Source of the DNA: Sphagnum compactum
Lineage: Eukaryota > Bryophyta > Sphagnopsida > Sphagnales
NCBI GenBank assembly: GCA_965153455.1
Contig: OZ234497.1
Location: 13,192,302-13,256,301, forward strand
Length of the DNA stretch: 64,000 bases
Direction: 5' to 3'
Below, in pieces: positions 62,905-64,000 of the stretch. Both the position numbers and the translations under genes were made by a program. The notes under the pieces were generated by a model, which did no database searches, was not told where the DNA came from, and was given only the letters and a program-made list of their open reading frames with translations. Numbering within the stretch: position 1 is the stretch's first letter; every line of letters begins with the position of its first letter.

Positions 62905-63060
62905 CTTTATATACCAGGGACCTCAAAAAAAGGATCTGGGTTCGAACCCAGTGGAGTGCAGGTGTAACGCCAGCCAGTCCTCTGCCAATAAGCTTCACTT
63001 GGCGGTGCCAACTGCTTGTCACTTTGGGTCTGCCGTTGTGCTTCAAAAGAAAAAATAAAG
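62905..63060 (+). repeat. SINE-like segment with tRNA-type B box
   Basis: CTGGGTTCGAACCCAG (62936-62951) forms a perfect tRNA T-arm with the B-box consensus. No D-arm, anticodon arm or acceptor stem can be folded around it, so it is not a tRNA gene. A downstream phrase, GGGTCTGCCGTTGTGCTTC, has a near match at 30.35 kb, suggesting a dispersed tRNA-derived element. It lies in the leader region of the last gene. Confidence 0.35.
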
Positions 63061-63080
63061 ATCGAATTGCTTGAGGCTCA

Positions 63081-63114
63081 CTCAGAGAGAGAGAGAGGGA
63101 GAGAGAGAGAGAGG
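63081..63114. repeat. GA microsatellite in a gene leader
   Basis: An interrupted (GA)n tract ends 12 bases before the ATG at 63126. GA/CT tracts just before start codons occur at other genes in this window. Confidence 0.95.
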
Positions 63115-63125
63115 AAGCTGCAGTT

Positions 63126-64000
63126 ATGGCACTTGCAAGGCGCATTCCCCTCATCAAGTTTCCTAATCGTCGCGGATTACCTGTCCCTGCATCATCCAAC
63201 TCAGGTGTGTTTCTTTTTCTCTGCTGCTGCTGCTGCTGCTGTCGTCCTTTCTTCTGTCTCTTCTCATGTCTGCAGGTTGCTATCACATCTTCTTCTTAGT
63301 TTTTGAGATTGATCTAGTGTTTCCTGGGATTGGAATAGACTTGGGTGCAACCCAGCTATTAGGGTTTTTGACTATTGGATATGGTTTCTCCAAAGACGCG
63401 ATCATGAAGATGCCGTTGGGTGCTCTGAATGAAGCCGTCGGAGGTTTCGTATTTCATGTTTCTTTGCATTCTATTTACAAATGAATCAGGGACCAAGCAT
63501 TTTGTCACTTACAGAGCAGTTTTAGTCATGACGGTATGTGGCATTTGAAAGACCAAAACAGTTTTCGGAGTAGAGAAGCAGGTGTTTAGTGTCTTTCATG
63601 CCATAAGGAGATGTTATAGTTCCGGTGCTCTAATCCAGTAACCCTTTCTCTGGCGGAAGAACTCTAGACTGCCAATTTTGCATTTTGTCTCACTCAATGA
63701 CGTTTAGGCTATTGTCTGAATCGTGTTGCTGAATTGCTGGTGTCAGGCTTTCTAATTGTTTGCCTTGATTCTCATTGAAAGCAGGCTTTTAGGGTTAGGG
63801 TTTTGTGAATTCGGAGTTTTAAGAAATTGTGATTTGTGATGGGGTTCTGCCCAAGTGTACATCTTTAGAGGTTTCCGTACAGAGTACCAATCTGGAGTCT
63901 TGAGATCTTTACATAGCTTCTGTGGTGCTGCATGATCAGGAGTACCAACCCCCACAGCACCTCCAGCATCCTCAGCTTCTACGAAGACTGCCATGCCAGT
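63126..64000 (+). CDS. Unidentified protein with organelle-type N-terminus (3' cut by window end)
   Basis: Exon 1 is 63126-63204, starting MALARRIPLIKFPNRRGLPV, with a GTGTGT donor in phase 1. A 735-bp intron follows. Exon 2 begins at 63940 after GATCAG and reads GVPTPTAPPASSASTKTAMP in the correct phase, continuing past the window edge. The start is rich in Arg, lacks acidic residues and is followed by an Ala/Ser/Pro-rich linker, as in mitochondrial presequences. I do not recognise the protein. The ATG was chosen because it follows a GA-rich leader typical here and the two exons join in frame. The rest of the protein is needed to name it. Confidence 0.55.

Noticed and set aside
62936-62951. 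tRNA gene
   Set aside because: Only the T-arm is present. No anticodon or acceptor stem can be paired in the 60 bases upstream.

Overview
The window reads as nuclear DNA of a green plant (streptophyte). It holds three split genes that can be rebuilt from canonical GT/AG junctions, the first exons of a fourth, and about 40 kb of AT-rich, repeat-laden intergenic DNA. Introns are moderate (about 80 to 1,100 bp). Gene starts are surrounded by CT, GA, CTT and TG microsatellites and poly-C tracts. I cannot name the species. The repeat-rich spacers and intron sizes would fit a bryophyte or another non-seed plant, but that is a weak inference.

Layout. 1-7.0 kb: AT-rich spacer with an element that has long terminal inverted repeats (3.1-4.4 kb), then a microsatellite-bearing leader. 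7.0-22.5 kb (+): a complete 33-exon gene for plastid ferredoxin-dependent glutamate synthase, 1,654 residues. 22.5-36.4 kb: spacer with tandem duplications, a dispersed 250-330 bp repeat family including a large inverted pair, an LTR-like segment and Helitron ends. 36.4-42.6 kb (+): a ROOT UV-B SENSITIVE (RUS/DUF647) gene whose conserved core has 12 exons and whose N-terminus is unresolved. 42.6-46.7 kb: AT-rich spacer. 46.7-49.7 kb (-): a complete 8-exon sucrose-phosphatase gene of 424 residues. 49.7-63.1 kb: spacer with a decayed Helitron replicase/helicase, an unidentified pseudogene, a ~355-bp tandem array split by a TIR element, a solo LTR with target-site duplication and two Helitron copies. 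63.1-64.0 kb (+): the start of a gene with an Arg-rich, organelle-type N-terminus, cut by the window edge.

The genes do not form an operon-like unit. Two are central to primary metabolism: plastid ammonium assimilation (Fd-GOGAT) and the last step of sucrose synthesis (SPP). The RUS protein belongs to a family linked to UV-B response and vitamin B6-related processes. The adjacency looks like ordinary plant gene order. I found no convincing new biological system. The most interesting material is the mobile DNA: a Helitron family whose two ends can both be defined, a potential long hairpin locus, and a solo LTR with an exact 5-bp duplication.
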